Positions 17,416-25,853 of a DNA stretch of 64,000 nucleotides are shown piece after piece. A program made the position numbers and the translations under genes. The stretch spans positions 2,852,001 to 2,916,000 of the forward strand of contig OY970066.1 in assembly GCA_963705285.1 (NCBI GenBank), given 5' to 3'. Source of the stretch: JACMLD01 sp963705285. Lineage in GTDB: Bacteria > Bacteroidota > Bacteroidia > Chitinophagales > Chitinophagaceae. Position 1 is the stretch's first letter. Each line of letters begins with the position of its first letter. The notes under the pieces are model-generated. The model had not been told where the DNA came from, did no database searches, and saw only the letters and a program-made list of their open reading frames with translations.

Positions 17416-17958
17416 ATGCAAATTGTATCGCATCCATGGCATGGTATCAGTGCCGGAGAGAGTGCCCCACGTCTTGTAAATGCGGTGGTGGAAATACCGC
17501 AGGGTTCGCGCTGTAAATATGAGATTGATAAAGACAGCGGCATGCTGAAACTGGATCGCATCATTTACTCCTCTTTTCACTATCCCTGTAATTATGGCTT
17601 TATTCCGCAGACCTATGGAGACGATAAAGATCCGCTGGATATACTTATTCTTACGTCCCTCCCCGTACAGGCGCTATGCCTGATGCAGGCAAAAGTGGTA
17701 GGGGTGATGCAAATGATTGACGGGGGCGATGCAGATGATAAGATCATTGCTGTGGCAGCTAACGACCCCACCGTAAATCACTATAACAACATTGAAGAGC
17801 TGCCCAAACATTTCTTTGATGAATTGCGCCATTTCTTTGAAGAGTATAAGAAACTGGAAAATAAAACGGTGATTGTGGAAGAGTTTGGCGATAAAAGCCA
17901 GGCACTAAAAGTAATTGAAGAGGCAATGGCATTTTATAAAAAGACCTTTAAACGGTAA
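17416..17958 (+). CDS. ppa: inorganic pyrophosphatase (family I)
   Basis: This 180-residue cytoplasmic enzyme hydrolyses pyrophosphate to two phosphates and so drives biosynthetic reactions forward. VVEIPQGSRCKYEIDKDSG (about 24-42) and YGFIPQTYGDDKDPLDILIL (about 60-79) contain the family I metal-binding acidic residues, with the signature DDKDPLDI at 69-76. I start at the ATG at 17416 because the upstream codons from 17383 do not match the family. Length is normal for bacterial hexameric enzymes. Confidence 0.96.
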   Translation: MQIVSHPWHGISAGESAPRLVNAVVEIPQGSRCKYEIDKDSGMLKLDRIIYSSFHYPCNYGFIPQTYGDDKDPLDILILTSLPVQALCLMQAKVVGVMQMIDGGDADDKIIAVAANDPTVNHYNNIEELPKHFFDELRHFFEEYKKLENKTVIVEEFGDKSQALKVIEEAMAFYKKTFKR

Positions 17959-17994
17959 ACGGTAAGCTGGTTGTTCACCTGCAAAATTGCTGTT

Positions 17995-18369
17995 ATGACC
18001 ATACAAACCATTCTGCTGCTGGCCATTGTTGGACTTGCCGCTGGTTTTTTAAGTGGTATGATAGGTGTTGGGGGAGGAATCATTGTGGTGCCTGCACTGG
18101 TATTTGTACTGGGTTTTACACAGCAACAGGCGCAGGGTACATCATTGGGTCTTTTGTTATTGCCGGTGGGTATACTGGCCGTGATGAATTATTACAAAGC
18201 CGGGTACATAGATGTAAAAGTGGTGGGCGTAATGTGCATTACTTTTATTCTGGGTGGATGGCTGGGTAGTAAAATCGCTATCTCACTTCCACAGGATATC
18301 ATCAAGAAAATATTTGCCATTGTACTCATCATAGTCGCACTCAAAATGCTCTTTCTGGACAAACGCTGA
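17995..18369 (+). CDS. half-size TSUP (TauE/SafE) membrane transporter
   Basis: The 124-residue product carries one TauE/SafE repeat: GLAAGFLSGMIGVGGGIIVV near the N-terminus with the family's glycine-rich signature, then three more helices. Complete family members are about 250 residues with two repeats, so this is a half-size form that probably dimerises. I start at the ATG at 17995; a TTG at 17971 would add eight residues. TSUP proteins export sulfite, sulfonates or other organic anions. It follows ppa with 36 bases between. Confidence 0.86.
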   Translation: MTIQTILLLAIVGLAAGFLSGMIGVGGGIIVVPALVFVLGFTQQQAQGTSLGLLLLPVGILAVMNYYKAGYIDVKVVGVMCITFILGGWLGSKIAISLPQDIIKKIFAIVLIIVALKMLFLDKR

Positions 18370-18489
18370 ACATTCTATTTTTCTTCGCTGCGACAAAGTA
18401 CTTATCACTTATCTCTTAAAACTTAAAACTTGCAGAAGTTTGTGCAATTTTTCCGTACCGGCATCTAATCAATAAGAAACTTACACGTT

Positions 18490-19062
18490 TTGAATCCAGA
18501 CCGCTACCAGCACATATCAGACAATGCCTTGCTTGAAAAGTTTTATGCAGATAAAGACAATCACTGGCTGGGCATTTTATTGCAGCGTTATACCATGCTG
18601 CTACTGGGTGTATGCATGAAGTATCTCAAAAATGAAGACGATGCAAAAGACAGTGTGCAGCAGGTTTTTCTGAAGGCCATTGCAGAACTGCATAAATACA
18701 AGGTGGAGTATTTCAAAAGCTGGATTTACATGGTAGCCAAAAACCATTGCCTGATGAAGCTGCGCGACCGCCATGGCAAAGCACCGGTGGTACTTAATGA
18801 ACAAAGCATTTTAATAGAGGAGGAAGCACCCTCGGCCCAGGCGCACCTTGACAAAGACCGCATTCTGGACGCTATGTCGGCAGCCATTGAAGAATTAAAC
18901 AAAGAGCAGAAACAATGTGTAACTTTGTTTTACCTCGATAAGAAATCATATACACAGATTGCAGAAATAACCGGTTACAGTATGATGCAGGTGAAAAGCT
19001 ATATTCAGAACGGTAAACGAAACTTAAAAATAGTGGTAGAGCGTCTTATAAAACAGCCATGA
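18490..19062 (+). CDS. ECF-type RNA polymerase sigma factor
   Basis: This 190-residue sigma-70 family protein has region 2 at about 25-92 (YLKNEDDAKDSVQQVFLKAI and YFKSWIYMVAKNHCLMKLRD) and region 4 at about 128-183 (LNKEQKQCVTLFYLDKKSYT then a helix-turn-helix). The start is a TTG at 18490. Such factors redirect RNA polymerase to a small regulon and are held by an anti-sigma partner. The next gene overlaps its last four bases (ATGA at 19059-19062) and fits that partner. Confidence 0.92.
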   Translation: MNPDRYQHISDNALLEKFYADKDNHWLGILLQRYTMLLLGVCMKYLKNEDDAKDSVQQVFLKAIAELHKYKVEYFKSWIYMVAKNHCLMKLRDRHGKAPVVLNEQSILIEEEAPSAQAHLDKDRILDAMSAAIEELNKEQKQCVTLFYLDKKSYTQIAEITGYSMMQVKSYIQNGKRNLKIVVERLIKQP

Positions 19063-19427
19063 ACAACAATTTACTGAACATATTATCTAATAGCAGTAAA
19101 GACATTGACAACCAGCAGTTGATGGATTACCTGGCTGGAAAGCTTTCTGAAGAAGAAAAGCAACAGATAGAAATGCAACTGGCCGACAGTGATTTTATGA
19201 GTGATGCAGTGGAAGGACTGGACGATGTGAAAGATAAAAAAGACATCAACCTTTATGTGGAACAACTCAACCGCGACCTGCATAAAAAACTGCTGCAGAA
19301 AAAACACAAAAAGAAAAAAAGAAAGATGCTTCAGCAGCGGTGGGTATTTGCCGCCATTGTTCTTATACTGGCCATTGTAATTGCCACCTGGCTGATGATT
19401 GTAAAGTTTCAGGGGCTTAAACCCTGA
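19059..19427 (+). CDS. anti-sigma factor-like single-pass membrane protein
   Basis: The 122-residue protein is translationally coupled to the ECF sigma gene by an ATGA overlap. The N-terminal part (QLMDYLAGKLSEEEKQQIEM, then DSDFMSDAVEGLDD) resembles the cytoplasmic region of Bacteroidota anti-sigma proteins. A very Lys-rich stretch (77-90) precedes one membrane helix (about 95-115), and only a short tail lies beyond it. With almost no periplasmic domain, any signal must be sensed through the membrane helix or a partner. The role is inferred from overlap and layout. Confidence 0.72.
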   Translation: MNNNLLNILSNSSKDIDNQQLMDYLAGKLSEEEKQQIEMQLADSDFMSDAVEGLDDVKDKKDINLYVEQLNRDLHKKLLQKKHKKKKRKMLQQRWVFAAIVLILAIVIATWLMIVKFQGLKP

Positions 19428-20017
19428 GGAAATCGCTGATGTCTGATGTGAGGATGTCTGATGTGCGATCTCTGATGTGAGGATTTCTGATGTGCTGATC
19501 TCTGATGTTTGATGTAATGATTCCTGATGTGTTTGGTGAGATCTGGCGGTTTTGGTGCGACAGCCAGTTAGCAATAACACTTATCCCTGGGCGCATAGAA
19601 GGCCTTATAGCCCGCCTGCCAGCACCCCGTTAACCATTGCGGCAACGCACAGCCTGTGTCAAACAGAAAAGATAAACACCCGCAGAACAGCACCAATACC
19701 AACTCTTTAGACCAGTTTTTAATCAGTGCCGGCATACAATAACTTGCTGCAATGCTACGCTTGAAACCAGCATAACCACAGGACTGTAAGGATGATTTAT
19801 TTTGAAGATATGAGTAATTAGCCTGAAAATTTACCGCAAAGTGGTATTTGTATAACGGATTGACTATTGTACTTTTACACCAGCAATTGTAAAAAGTTAA
19901 CGAGCAGCTAACATATCTTAACACTATTTTTAGTTTTGCAGGCCGACATTTACACTATCAAATTTAATTAAACGCATTTCAATAAAGATTTTCTCATAAG
20001 CAGTTAGTTTTGGTTAC
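19428..20017. other. 590-base intergenic region with GATGTCTGATG words
   Basis: The left part (19437-19530) is a tract of GATGTCTGATG and GATCTCTGATG words, the same as at 6.66-6.92 kb. The rest has no gene I can support. A minus-strand frame at 19568-19735 could encode 55 residues with a hydrophobic middle (MPALIKNWSKELVLVLFC), but it has no recognisable family and I give it little weight. The sequence from about 19928 leads to an orphan terminator. Confidence 0.5.
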
Positions 20018-20049
20018 GAGCCCTGTTTCTACAGGGCTCATTCTTTTTA
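20018..20049 (+). terminator. orphan rho-independent terminator
   Basis: GAGCCCTG at 20018-20025 pairs with CAGGGCTC at 20032-20039 around a six-base loop, followed by ATTCTTTTTAT. No plus-strand gene ends nearby: the last stop is at 19427. The hairpin may end a short untranslated RNA, or the long tail of the sigma operon. Confidence 0.7.
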
Positions 20050-20145
20050 TAGATATTATACTGCGTATTGAACCGTGTGACTAGTCCTTCCAACTGTTTC
20101 CTTGGTGGCAAAAAAATTGCCGAAGGCCAAACTCCAAACTACAAA

Positions 20146-20844
20146 CTATAAACTTTCTTCCAACGCAAAAGTAACCGCTGCTGTAGCGTGAATAAGTGTG
20201 GTATCAAACACCGGAATAGGGCTATCATGTTGTTTAATCAGTAAGGGAATTTCTGTGCAGCCCAATATCACGCCTTCTGCGCCGGCCTTTTGTAAGCTAT
20301 GAATAATGGTAATGATTCGTTCTTTGGTGGATGCAAGAAAAATATTCTTACCCATTTCATTATATATAGCATCGTGTACAAATTGCCGGTCGGCTTCATC
20401 AGGTAAAATAGTATTCACATTGAATTTTTCAAGTTGTTCCTGGTAGAAGCCCATCTCCATGGTATATTTTGTACCCAATAACGCCACTGTTTTCAGGTTC
20501 ATTTGTGCAATGGCTTTTCCGGTGGCGGTAGCAATATGAATAAGTGGTATAGCTATACCTGCCTGAACCTCGGGGGCAACTTTATGCATGGTATTAGCGC
20601 CCAGCAATATGCAATCGGCGCCAGCAGCTTCCATTTGGCGCGCAATATGACCAATCATACCGGCGATAGCGGCCCAGTTGTTGGCAAATGTGAGTGTTTT
20701 GATTTCTTCATAATCCACCGAGTACAATATAATTTTTGCTGAGTGCACGCCACCCAGTTGCTGGTTTACCATTTCATTAATAATACGGTAATACTCTGCA
20801 GAAGAAAGCCAGCTGATGCCGCCGATGATGCCAATTGTTTTCAT
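20146..20844 (-). CDS. aspartate/glutamate racemase family protein
   Basis: This 232-residue protein has the two-domain racemase fold, opening with KTIGIIGGISWLSSAEYY. The second catalytic cysteine is present in GCTEIPLL (Cys196). At the first catalytic position the motif reads LGANTMHK, so residue 83 is Ala, where family members have Cys or, in the E. coli YgeA type, Thr. Either this subgroup uses another residue, or it is not an active racemase. I start at the ATG at 20844 because the 10 upstream residues are not family-like. It is divergent from the threonine aldolase gene. Confidence 0.85.
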   Translation of the reverse strand: MKTIGIIGGISWLSSAEYYRIINEMVNQQLGGVHSAKIILYSVDYEEIKTLTFANNWAAIAGMIGHIARQMEAAGADCILLGANTMHKVAPEVQAGIAIPLIHIATATGKAIAQMNLKTVALLGTKYTMEMGFYQEQLEKFNVNTILPDEADRQFVHDAIYNEMGKNIFLASTKERIITIIHSLQKAGAEGVILGCTEIPLLIKQHDSPIPVFDTTLIHATAAVTFALEESL

Positions 20845-21074
20845 TTGCTGTATGATGCGATGGTGGATACGCAAGATACATACTTATCGTGGGTGAAGAT
20901 GGTATGGTGTACCTGGTACGCGGGCTACATTTTCCAAAAAAAATCTCACACCACTGAAATTTTAATCAACGCTTCCGGCCCTTCTATTTTATTTGCATGA
21001 TTGGTTATCTTTGCCAACCATTTCCACGCAGGACAATACTGACATCATTTTATTGAATTAATAAAACTGCTCAC

Positions 21075-22091
21075 ATGCCGGTTGATCTTCGTTCAGATAC
21101 TGTAACCCGTCCTGGCGCCGCTATGCTGGATGCCATGATGCATGCAAAAGTAGGCGATGATGTTTTTGAAGAAGACCCCACCATAAACCGCCTGGAAGCA
21201 TTTGCTGCAGAAATGTTTGGCAGAGAAGCAGCCATTTATTGTCCTACGGGCACCATGAGCAACCAGATTGCCATTAAATGCCATACTCTGCCCGGCGATG
21301 AGGTCATCTGCGAAAAAAGCAGCCACGTGTATTTGTATGAAGGTGGTGGAATTGCTTTCAATGCAGGTGCGCAGGTAAGATTAATAGATGGCGACTTTGG
21401 CCGCATCAATGCCGCACAGGTAAAAGCCGCCATCAACCCAGATGATGTGCACAAGCCGAGAACTTCGCTGGTAAGTCTTGAGAACACCGCCAACCGCGGT
21501 GGCGGCAGTTGCTATCATTGTACCGATATTCTGCAGATAAAATCTGTTTGCAGCGAAGCCGGACTGGCTTTACACCTGGATGGCGCGCGGCTGTTCAATG
21601 CGCTGGTAGCAACCGGCGAAACACCCGAACAATATGGGCAGCTGTTTGATAGCATTTCCATTTGTTTGAATAAAGGATTGGGTTGCCCCATCGGCAGTAT
21701 ACTGATAGGTAATAAAAAATTCATCCGGCAGGCAAGACGCATCAGAAAAATTTTTGGCGGCGGTATGCGGCAGGCCGGTTTTATGGCTGCCGCCGGTTTA
21801 TATGCCTTACAGCATAACGTAAAAAGGCTGGAGCTGGATCATATACATGCGCGGCAGATAGCGCTTGAACTGAAACAGAAACCATTTGTGGGGCATATGC
21901 TGCCGGTGGAAACCAATATCATTATTTTTGAAGTGCTGGCACCGTATACGGCGAAAGAACTGGTCGAAAAATTTCACCAATATGGTATCAAATGCATTGC
22001 TATTTCTGCTAACCAGGTTAGAATGGTTACCCATCTGGACATTAATGAGCAAATGGTGAAAGAGGTTATTCATTGTATCCAGTACCTCTAA
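21075..22091 (+). CDS. threonine aldolase family protein
   Basis: This 338-residue PLP-dependent enzyme cleaves L-threonine or L-allo-threonine to glycine and acetaldehyde. The opening VDLRSDTVTRPG is diagnostic of the family. ALHLDGARLFNAL supplies the Asp that contacts the PLP ring nitrogen, and SICLNKGLGCPIG holds the predicted PLP-binding lysine at about 199. Length and order are normal for low-specificity L-threonine aldolase. It converges with the gene at 22123. Confidence 0.92.
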   Translation: MPVDLRSDTVTRPGAAMLDAMMHAKVGDDVFEEDPTINRLEAFAAEMFGREAAIYCPTGTMSNQIAIKCHTLPGDEVICEKSSHVYLYEGGGIAFNAGAQVRLIDGDFGRINAAQVKAAINPDDVHKPRTSLVSLENTANRGGGSCYHCTDILQIKSVCSEAGLALHLDGARLFNALVATGETPEQYGQLFDSISICLNKGLGCPIGSILIGNKKFIRQARRIRKIFGGGMRQAGFMAAAGLYALQHNVKRLELDHIHARQIALELKQKPFVGHMLPVETNIIIFEVLAPYTAKELVEKFHQYGIKCIAISANQVRMVTHLDINEQMVKEVIHCIQYL

Positions 22092-22122
22092 AAAAATAAT
22101 ACCCGCCTGCAGTGCACAAAAT

Positions 22123-23757
22123 TTATTGTTGAATTTGCATTCTCCGCAATTCAAGCAGGTTGAGTCCATTGGCATGAAAGTTTTTTATACGCGGATTCAC
22201 CAGCCTGAACACTTCATCATACCACAGCGGCACCACAGGCGCATCATTGATGATCATGCGATCCATTTGCTGGTAAAGGCCTTGTTTAATGGTATCATTT
22301 ATTTCTGTGAGCGATTGTTCATACAATTGATCAAATTGCGGGTTCTGGTAACGCGTGTAGTTGGGCGGTGCCGGGTTCTGGCTGTAAAAAACACTCAGGT
22401 AGTTTTCTGCATCGGGGTAATCTGCAATCCAGCTGCCGCGAAAAAACAACGCCTGCGACTTGGCGGTTTGCTCTAGCAACAAACTTTTCTGCACCACCTC
22501 CACCTGTATTGTAATGCCTACTTCTTCCAGTTCTTTGGCAATAAAGCTGGCAAAGTCTGCATAAATAGGAATGGTTAAAAGTTTTATCACCGGAAAATTA
22601 TGCACTCCGTTAAACCCTGCTTCTTTTACCAATTGCCTTGCTTTGGCCGGGTTATACGTATAGCCTTTTACGAGTGCGGTATCAAAACACGGAAAGCCGG
22701 CAGGAATGAAACCGCTTTCTGCCGGAATGCCAATAGAGTTACGCAGGTAAAGCATCATCTTTCTTCTGTTAAAACCATAGTTGATAGCCTGGCGTATTTT
22801 TTTAAATCTTACCGGCGCATCTTTTACCAGCGTATTGGTGGTGTCTACCAGTATGCCCAGGTATTCTGTATTGAGGTATGGATGTTTTGATAGAACAATT
22901 TTACCAGCCCATTCTTTTTTTAGTTCGCCTTTTTTACTAATCACTTCGTCTTTAAATGAAGGATCGATATCGTTGATAAAATCTACTTCGCCCTGTTGAA
23001 ACAGCAGGAACTCGGTAGCCCTGCTATCGTAAAACGAAATCTTTATACCATCAATATAGGGGAGGCTTTTACCTAAGCTATCTTTTTCAAAATACAGTTT
23101 GTTTTTGGCCAGCACCATGGCCTGGCCTTCCTCCCATGCAACCATGGTAAAGGGCCCGGTGCCACAGGGATGATTGCGAAAATCTTTACCATATTTTTCT
23201 ACCACTTCTCTGGGCACTACAGAACAGTATTGCATGCTGAGTAAACCCAGTATAGGGTTAAACGGGCGTATCAACTGCAATTGAAACGTAGAATCATTGA
23301 TAACGCTAAACCCTGCGCTGCTGTCTATACGGTTATTAAAAATCCAGGCCCCGCTGCTGGCAGTATTTTTATCCATGATTCGTTGAAAGCTGTACAAGAC
23401 ATCGTGTGCGGTAAACAATCTTCCTTTACCACCGGCAAACGCATCGTTATCATGAAAAAAAACATCCGTCCTCAAATGAAATATATAACGTTTACGATCG
23501 CTCGAAACATCCCAGCTTTTAGCCAGCGAGGGCACCATGTTGAGCTCATCATCTGTTTCTATAAGGGTATTGTACAATTGATGTACGGCCCACATCACCG
23601 ACTGGTTTTTGGCAAAAGCAGGGTCGAGGCTGGCAATGCCCGTTACTTCATTGTAATGAAAAATCTGCTGGTTGCGGCGTTTGCCGTTTTTGCACATCAC
23701 CAGCATGCAACAACCACTAAGCAAACAAACCAACCGTATGTATATTTTTAACTGCAT
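22123..23757 (-). CDS. ABC transporter substrate-binding lipoprotein (peptide type)
   Basis: The 544-residue protein is a family 5 extracellular solute-binding protein, as used in oligopeptide and nickel uptake. The N-terminus is a lipoprotein signal with several Cys (LLSGCCMLVMC, so lipid attachment at one of residues 16-22). Family segments include VPSLAKSWDVSSDRKRYIFH, HDVLYSFQRIMDK, VRFKKIRQAINYGFNRRKMM and ALFFRGSWIADYPDAENYL. No permease or ATPase genes lie beside it, so it either serves a distant transporter or has become a stand-alone binding protein, as is common in Bacteroidota. Confidence 0.92.
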   Translation of the reverse strand: MQLKIYIRLVCLLSGCCMLVMCKNGKRRNQQIFHYNEVTGIASLDPAFAKNQSVMWAVHQLYNTLIETDDELNMVPSLAKSWDVSSDRKRYIFHLRTDVFFHDNDAFAGGKGRLFTAHDVLYSFQRIMDKNTASSGAWIFNNRIDSSAGFSVINDSTFQLQLIRPFNPILGLLSMQYCSVVPREVVEKYGKDFRNHPCGTGPFTMVAWEEGQAMVLAKNKLYFEKDSLGKSLPYIDGIKISFYDSRATEFLLFQQGEVDFINDIDPSFKDEVISKKGELKKEWAGKIVLSKHPYLNTEYLGILVDTTNTLVKDAPVRFKKIRQAINYGFNRRKMMLYLRNSIGIPAESGFIPAGFPCFDTALVKGYTYNPAKARQLVKEAGFNGVHNFPVIKLLTIPIYADFASFIAKELEEVGITIQVEVVQKSLLLEQTAKSQALFFRGSWIADYPDAENYLSVFYSQNPAPPNYTRYQNPQFDQLYEQSLTEINDTIKQGLYQQMDRMIINDAPVVPLWYDEVFRLVNPRIKNFHANGLNLLELRRMQIQQ

Positions 23758-23803
23758 ATTTCAAAAACTACGGCTAAATTTAGCAATCTAAAATTAAAAC
23801 GCC

Positions 23804-25555
23804 GTGGTTATATCAGTAAAGCGCCTTTTCTTTATTGCAACAGCATTGCTCAGTATGTTGATGGCGCAGGCGCAGTTATTGCACCAGCAGCAGGTAGCTA
23901 CCAGGCAGGATACATTGCGCGGCAGCTTGAATGCAGAAAGAACCTGGTGGGATGTGATACGGTATGATATTACCGTGCAACCAAACTACAACACAAAAAC
24001 CATCAGCGGCGTTACCGCCATTATCAGCAAGGTAAAGGCTGCTGGAAAGAAGATGCAGATAGATTTGCAGGAACCATTGGAAATCGACAGCATTATTTTA
24101 CGGGCTGAGCGCTACAACGGCGAATTTGTGTATGCTTATGGCAAAAGCACATTGGTATTGCCCGTAAAGCAAATGGTAAGAGATGGAAATGTTTACCATG
24201 TGGATATTGGATATACGTTTCCTGTGAATGCTTATTTTCGGTTAGAGGTGTACTACCATGGCAAACCGCGCGAAGCCACCCGTCCGCCATGGGATGGCGG
24301 ATGGATTTGGAAGACAGATGCAAACGGCAGTCCGTGGATGAGCGTTGCATGCCAGGGATTGGGCGCGAGCGTTTGGTACCCCTGCAAAGATCACCAGACA
24401 GATGAACCAGACAGTGGTGCCACATTAACCATGATTGTACCCGACACGCTGGTGGCGGTAGGCAATGGCAGATTAAAAGAAAAAAAACAACAGGGTGATG
24501 GAACCACGGCGTGGACGTGGCAGGTAGTAAACCCCATCAATAATTACAACATCATACCATACATTGGTAAGTATGTAAACTTTTCAGAAATCTTCAGCGG
24601 CTTGAATGGCCAACTGGATTGCAGCTACTGGGTGCTTGATTACAACCTTGAGAAAGCAAAAGAACAATTTAAACAGGTGCCGCTGATGCTGCAATGTTTT
24701 GAAAACTGGTTTGGGCCTTATCCTTTTTATGAAGATGGATATAAACTGGTAGAATCTCCGCACCTGGGTATGGAGCACCAGAGTGCCGTGGCTTATGGCA
24801 ACAAATACCAGAATGGTTACCTCGGCCGTGATCTTAGCGGCAGCGGCTGGGGATTGAAATGGGATTTTATTATTATTCATGAAAGCGGGCATGAATGGTT
24901 TGCCAATAATATTACCAGCAAAGACCTGGCAGATATGTGGCTGCACGAAGGGTTTACCAACTACTCAGAAACATTATTCACAGAATGCCAGTTTGGTAAA
25001 GAAGCCGGCAGCGAATATTTAATTGGCAGCCGAAAAAATATTTCCAATGATGCACCCGTTATCGGGCCATATGGTATTAACCGCGAGGGCAGCGGCGATA
25101 TGTATTGTAAAGGCGGTAGCCTGTTGCATACTATCAGGCAGGTAATCAATAATGATTCTACCTTTAAAAACATACTGCGCGGGCTCAACAAAACTTTTTA
25201 CCACCAGACCGTTACCACCCATCAGGTAGAAGCATACATCAGCAAACAGGCGCATGCAGATTTCTCCAAAGTGTTCGACCAGTATTTGCGCACTACTATG
25301 GTACCGGTGTTTGAGTATACAATTGATCACAACACCCTTTCATACCGGTATGTAAACAGCGTACAGGGTTTCAATTTGCCATTAAAGGTGAACATTGGAA
25401 AGGATACCTGGATAAAACCTGGCGGGCAATGGCAAACCATGAAATTGCCTGCAGGGTTTAATGAAAATGATTTTAAAGTGGATAAAAATTTTTATGTGAG
25501 AACAAAAAAAGTATTGCCTGCCGCCAGCATGGCACCACAACGGAAACTTAAGTAA
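23804..25555 (+). CDS. M1-family metallopeptidase
   Basis: This 583-residue exported zinc aminopeptidase-like protein starts at a GTG, the first codon that opens into a signal peptide (cut near AQAQ). The zinc motif is HESGHEWFANN (His359 and His363 approximately) with the third ligand Glu in MWLHEGFTNYSE about 19 residues later. GMEHQSA corresponds to the GAMEN exopeptidase motif of M1 enzymes. The N-terminal beta domain (TWWDVIRYDITVQPNYNTKT) is present, but the large C-terminal helical domain of long M1 enzymes is missing. It probably trims peptides in the periplasm. Confidence 0.92.
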   Translation: MVISVKRLFFIATALLSMLMAQAQLLHQQQVATRQDTLRGSLNAERTWWDVIRYDITVQPNYNTKTISGVTAIISKVKAAGKKMQIDLQEPLEIDSIILRAERYNGEFVYAYGKSTLVLPVKQMVRDGNVYHVDIGYTFPVNAYFRLEVYYHGKPREATRPPWDGGWIWKTDANGSPWMSVACQGLGASVWYPCKDHQTDEPDSGATLTMIVPDTLVAVGNGRLKEKKQQGDGTTAWTWQVVNPINNYNIIPYIGKYVNFSEIFSGLNGQLDCSYWVLDYNLEKAKEQFKQVPLMLQCFENWFGPYPFYEDGYKLVESPHLGMEHQSAVAYGNKYQNGYLGRDLSGSGWGLKWDFIIIHESGHEWFANNITSKDLADMWLHEGFTNYSETLFTECQFGKEAGSEYLIGSRKNISNDAPVIGPYGINREGSGDMYCKGGSLLHTIRQVINNDSTFKNILRGLNKTFYHQTVTTHQVEAYISKQAHADFSKVFDQYLRTTMVPVFEYTIDHNTLSYRYVNSVQGFNLPLKVNIGKDTWIKPGGQWQTMKLPAGFNENDFKVDKNFYVRTKKVLPAASMAPQRKLK

Positions 25556-25853
25556 TTAAGAGTTAAGAGTGAAGAGTTAAGAGTTAAGAATCAAGAATTA
25601 AAAATTAATAATTAATAATTAGCGGTCAGCAATTAAAAAGTCAAAATTAAAAAGTAAAAAAATTTGTCGCAGATTCGCAGATGATAATGCGGCGCGGAGC
25701 ATCCATGTAATGGCATCCTGAAAATCTCATAAATCTTTTCAATCGTGGTTCGGACAATGCGCTTCTACTGTATATAAAAATAATCTGCGAATCTGCGGCT
25801 AATCAGCTCCTTTTCTCTTTTTATCTCTTAGTTTTAGAACCAAACAACACGCA
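25556..25853. repeat. AT-rich word tract and a 15-bp inverted repeat
   Basis: The left part (25556-25660) consists of GAGTTAAGA, AATTAATAATT and AAAAAGT words. To its right, CGCAGATTCGCAGAT at 25668-25682 is the exact reverse complement of ATCTGCGAATCTGCG at 25783-25797, separated by 100 bases. A foldback element of this shape could form in RNA or DNA. No gene is visible in the gap. Confidence 0.75.

Noticed and set aside
19568..19924. Minus-strand frame of 118 residues
   Set aside because: No family recognised, Cys-rich odd composition, no neighbours on that strand; kept only as a remark.
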